DNA of 14,552 bases from contig CAMHBN010000017.1 of the NCBI GenBank assembly GCA_946183385.1, positions 1 to 14,552 of the forward strand. The letters run 5' to 3'. Source of the DNA: an uncultured Ruminococcus sp. (lineage in GTDB: Bacteria > Bacillota > Clostridia > Oscillospirales > Ruminococcaceae). A model generated the notes under the pieces. That model searched no databases, had not been told where the DNA came from, and worked only from the letters and a program-made list of their open reading frames with translations. Shown here one piece after another: positions 13,101 through 14,552 of the stretch. The stretch's first letter is position 1. Each line of letters begins with the position of its first letter. A program made the translations under genes and the position numbers.

Positions 13101-14552
13101 TTACATAGTCTGAATAATATCCCACAGCTCACGGGCTGTGTCAAGGCTTATGCCCGCGGTCGCGGCGAGCTCCTCGGGAGTCGCTTTCAGCAGGTTCGCC
13201 TTCGTCTTGTAGCGTATCATTATCTTCGCGGCTTTCTTCTCGCCCACGCCCTTGACCGTGAGAAGCTCCGAGCTGTAGGTCTTTTTCTTGTGCTTTTGGT
13301 GCATGAAGCTCACGGAATAGCGGTGCACCTCGTCCTGTATGCGCGTCACGAGGTCAAATACCGCCCTCAGCTCGTTTATCTGTATCTCACGCCCGCCCTC
13401 GGCTATGGCACGGGTGCGGTGCTTGTCGTCCTTGACCATTCCGAACAGCGGTATATCGAGCCCGAGCTCCCGCAGAAGCGGCTCTACAGCGTGCACGTGA
13501 CCCGTGCCTCCGTCAAGGAGAATGAGGTCGGGCTTGCGGCTGAAATACTCGTCGCCGTCCTGATTTACAAGGTGGGTCAGGCGGCGTTTCAGAACCTCCC
13601 GCATACTGCCGTAGTCGTTCTGGTACTCCTGCTCCTTGATGTTGAAGCGCTTGTACGCCTTTTTGAGCGGTCTGCCGTCCTCGAAGACGACCATTCCCGC
13701 GACCATTGATTCCGACGACAGGTTCGAGATATCATACGCCTCGATATAGCGCGGCGGACGCTCCAGCCCGAGACTTTTCGCAAGCTGCTCCAGCGCGATG
13801 ACCTCCTTGCCCGTGCGGTCGTTTCTCAGCGCGGCATACTCCGCGGAATTGCTCTTGGCGAGCCTCATCAGCTCGGGGAGCCTTCCCCTCTGCGGCTGGT
13901 GGAGCTTCACGTTCCTGCCCGCCTGCTTTGTGAGCATTTCCTCTATGAGAGCGCCGTCCTCGGGGATGTGGTCAACGGTGACTGTCTTCGGGACATCGCT
14001 CCGCCCGTGGTAGAACTGCGCAAGGAAGAGGCTGAGGATATCCTCGCCGTCCCCGGGCTTGTCAAACTCGAATACAGCCTTGTCGTATAGCCTGTTCTCG
14101 CGGTACATCAGCACCGAGACGAATATGCCGTCGTGAGCCTCTGCAATGCCTATCACGTCTGTGGAGTCCACGCCGCTGTTGATTATCTTCTGCTTCTCGG
14201 CGGCTTTTCTGACGGCAGCTATCCTGTCACGGAGCATCGCCGCCTTCTCGAAGTCGAGAGCCTCTGCCGCTTCGTTCATCTCAGTCTCCATACGCTCGAC
14301 GGACTGGGCGCTCCCCGACTTGATGAACTCCACCGCCTCGTCAACTGCGGCGCGGTAGGTGTCCTTGTCTATCTTGCCGCGGCACACGCCCATACAGAGC
14401 TTGATATGGTAGTTGAGGCAGGGGCGCTCCCTGCCGAAATCCTGCGGGAATTTACGCCTGCACGTCGGCAGCATAAACACGCGGTTAGCCTCGTTGACGG
14501 CTTCCTTCGTGACCGAGCCGCTCGTATACGGTCCGAGGTAGGTCCCGCCCGC
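13101..14552 (-). CDS. uvrC: Excinuclease ABC subunit C (partial, N-terminus off the window)
   Basis: UvrC makes both incisions in nucleotide excision repair after UvrAB locate damage. The frame is open to the window edge and gives 483 residues (full length is about 600). The missing part is most of the GIY-YIG nuclease domain. Visible, in order from the edge, are TYLGPYTSGSVTKEA, the Cys-rich PCLNYHIKLCMGVC, the UVR motif for UvrB binding (EAAEALDFEKAAMLRDRI), the RNase-H-like nuclease domain with EAYDISN, LILLDGGTGH and QDEVHR, and the C-terminal HhH pair (LLTVKGVGEKKAAKI onwards). A GTG at 14480 is inside the protein and not the start. UvrC is often SOS-linked, but its promoter lies outside the window. 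The stop codon adjoins the double-hairpin repeat. Confidence 0.97.
   Translation of the reverse strand, partial: AGGTYLGPYTSGSVTKEAVNEANRVFMLPTCRRKFPQDFGRERPCLNYHIKLCMGVCRGKIDKDTYRAAVDEAVEFIKSGSAQSVERMETEMNEAAEALDFEKAAMLRDRIAAVRKAAEKQKIINSGVDSTDVIGIAEAHDGIFVSVLMYRENRLYDKAVFEFDKPGDGEDILSLFLAQFYHGRSDVPKTVTVDHIPEDGALIEEMLTKQAGRNVKLHQPQRGRLPELMRLAKSNSAEYAALRNDRTGKEVIALEQLAKSLGLERPPRYIEAYDISNLSSESMVAGMVVFEDGRPLKKAYKRFNIKEQEYQNDYGSMREVLKRRLTHLVNQDGDEYFSRKPDLILLDGGTGHVHAVEPLLRELGLDIPLFGMVKDDKHRTRAIAEGGREIQINELRAVFDLVTRIQDEVHRYSVSFMHQKHKKKTYSSELLTVKGVGEKKAAKIMIRYKTKANLLKATPEELAATAGISLDTARELWDIIQTM

Noticed and set aside
14478..14480. GTG as the start of uvrC
   Set aside because: The frame stays open upstream and encodes conserved UvrC sequence (TYLGPYTSGSVTKEA) to the window edge, so the gene is simply cut by the window.

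Overview
The window looks like chromosome from a fibre-degrading, low-GC-lineage Gram-positive of the cellulosome-producing Ruminococcus type (R. flavefaciens/R. champanellensis-like). This is inferred from a secreted GH74 xyloglucanase with a Thr-rich linker and a Ruminococcus-style C-terminal dockerin, a lipoprotein with the same kind of Thr-rich linker, strong AGGAGG ribosome sites, a Bacillus-like holB-ricT pair, and Firmicutes-type LexA boxes. Most of the content is ordinary chromosomal housekeeping. No prophage, CRISPR array, transposase, tRNA or rRNA is visible.

Layout. 1-325: the end of an unidentified + strand gene, a 57-residue one-helix membrane protein overlapping it, and two terminators. 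333-2150 (-): GTP-type PEP carboxykinase with a near-consensus promoter. 2515-3153 (+): a cytidylate-kinase-like protein. It converges on a (-) pair, a Thr-rich lipoprotein and a YbaK-type deacylase. The convergent gap is filled by one roughly 140-nt imperfect palindrome. 5089-9015 (-): queH, ricT (yaaT), holB (DNA polymerase III delta') and a YaaO-like Orn/Lys/Arg decarboxylase, a compact version of the Bacillus yaaO-tmk-yaaQ-yaaR-holB-yaaT neighbourhood. 9126-9639 (-): a two-gene operon of a small coiled-coil-like protein and a sigma-region-4-like HTH protein. Its promoter carries two LexA (SOS) boxes, one between -35 and -10 and one at the start of the transcript. 10046-12820 (+): the GH74 xyloglucanase. 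13101-14552 (-): uvrC, running off the right edge.

Genes working together. PEPCK is probably the anaplerotic/fermentative C4 branch of a sugar fermenter, and the GH74 enzyme supplies sugars by cutting xyloglucan, probably docked on a cellulosome. HolB, UvrC and the LexA-controlled operon belong to replication and repair. QueH and YbaK act on tRNA (queuosine synthesis and proofreading), and RicT on RNA processing.

Two things stand out. The first is the SOS-type promoter of the sigma-4-like operon, which lies head-on upstream of the core genes with no visible terminator. The second is a set of palindromic or dispersed repeats that sit right at the stop codons of five of the genes (ybaK, queH, yaaO-like, GH74 and uvrC).
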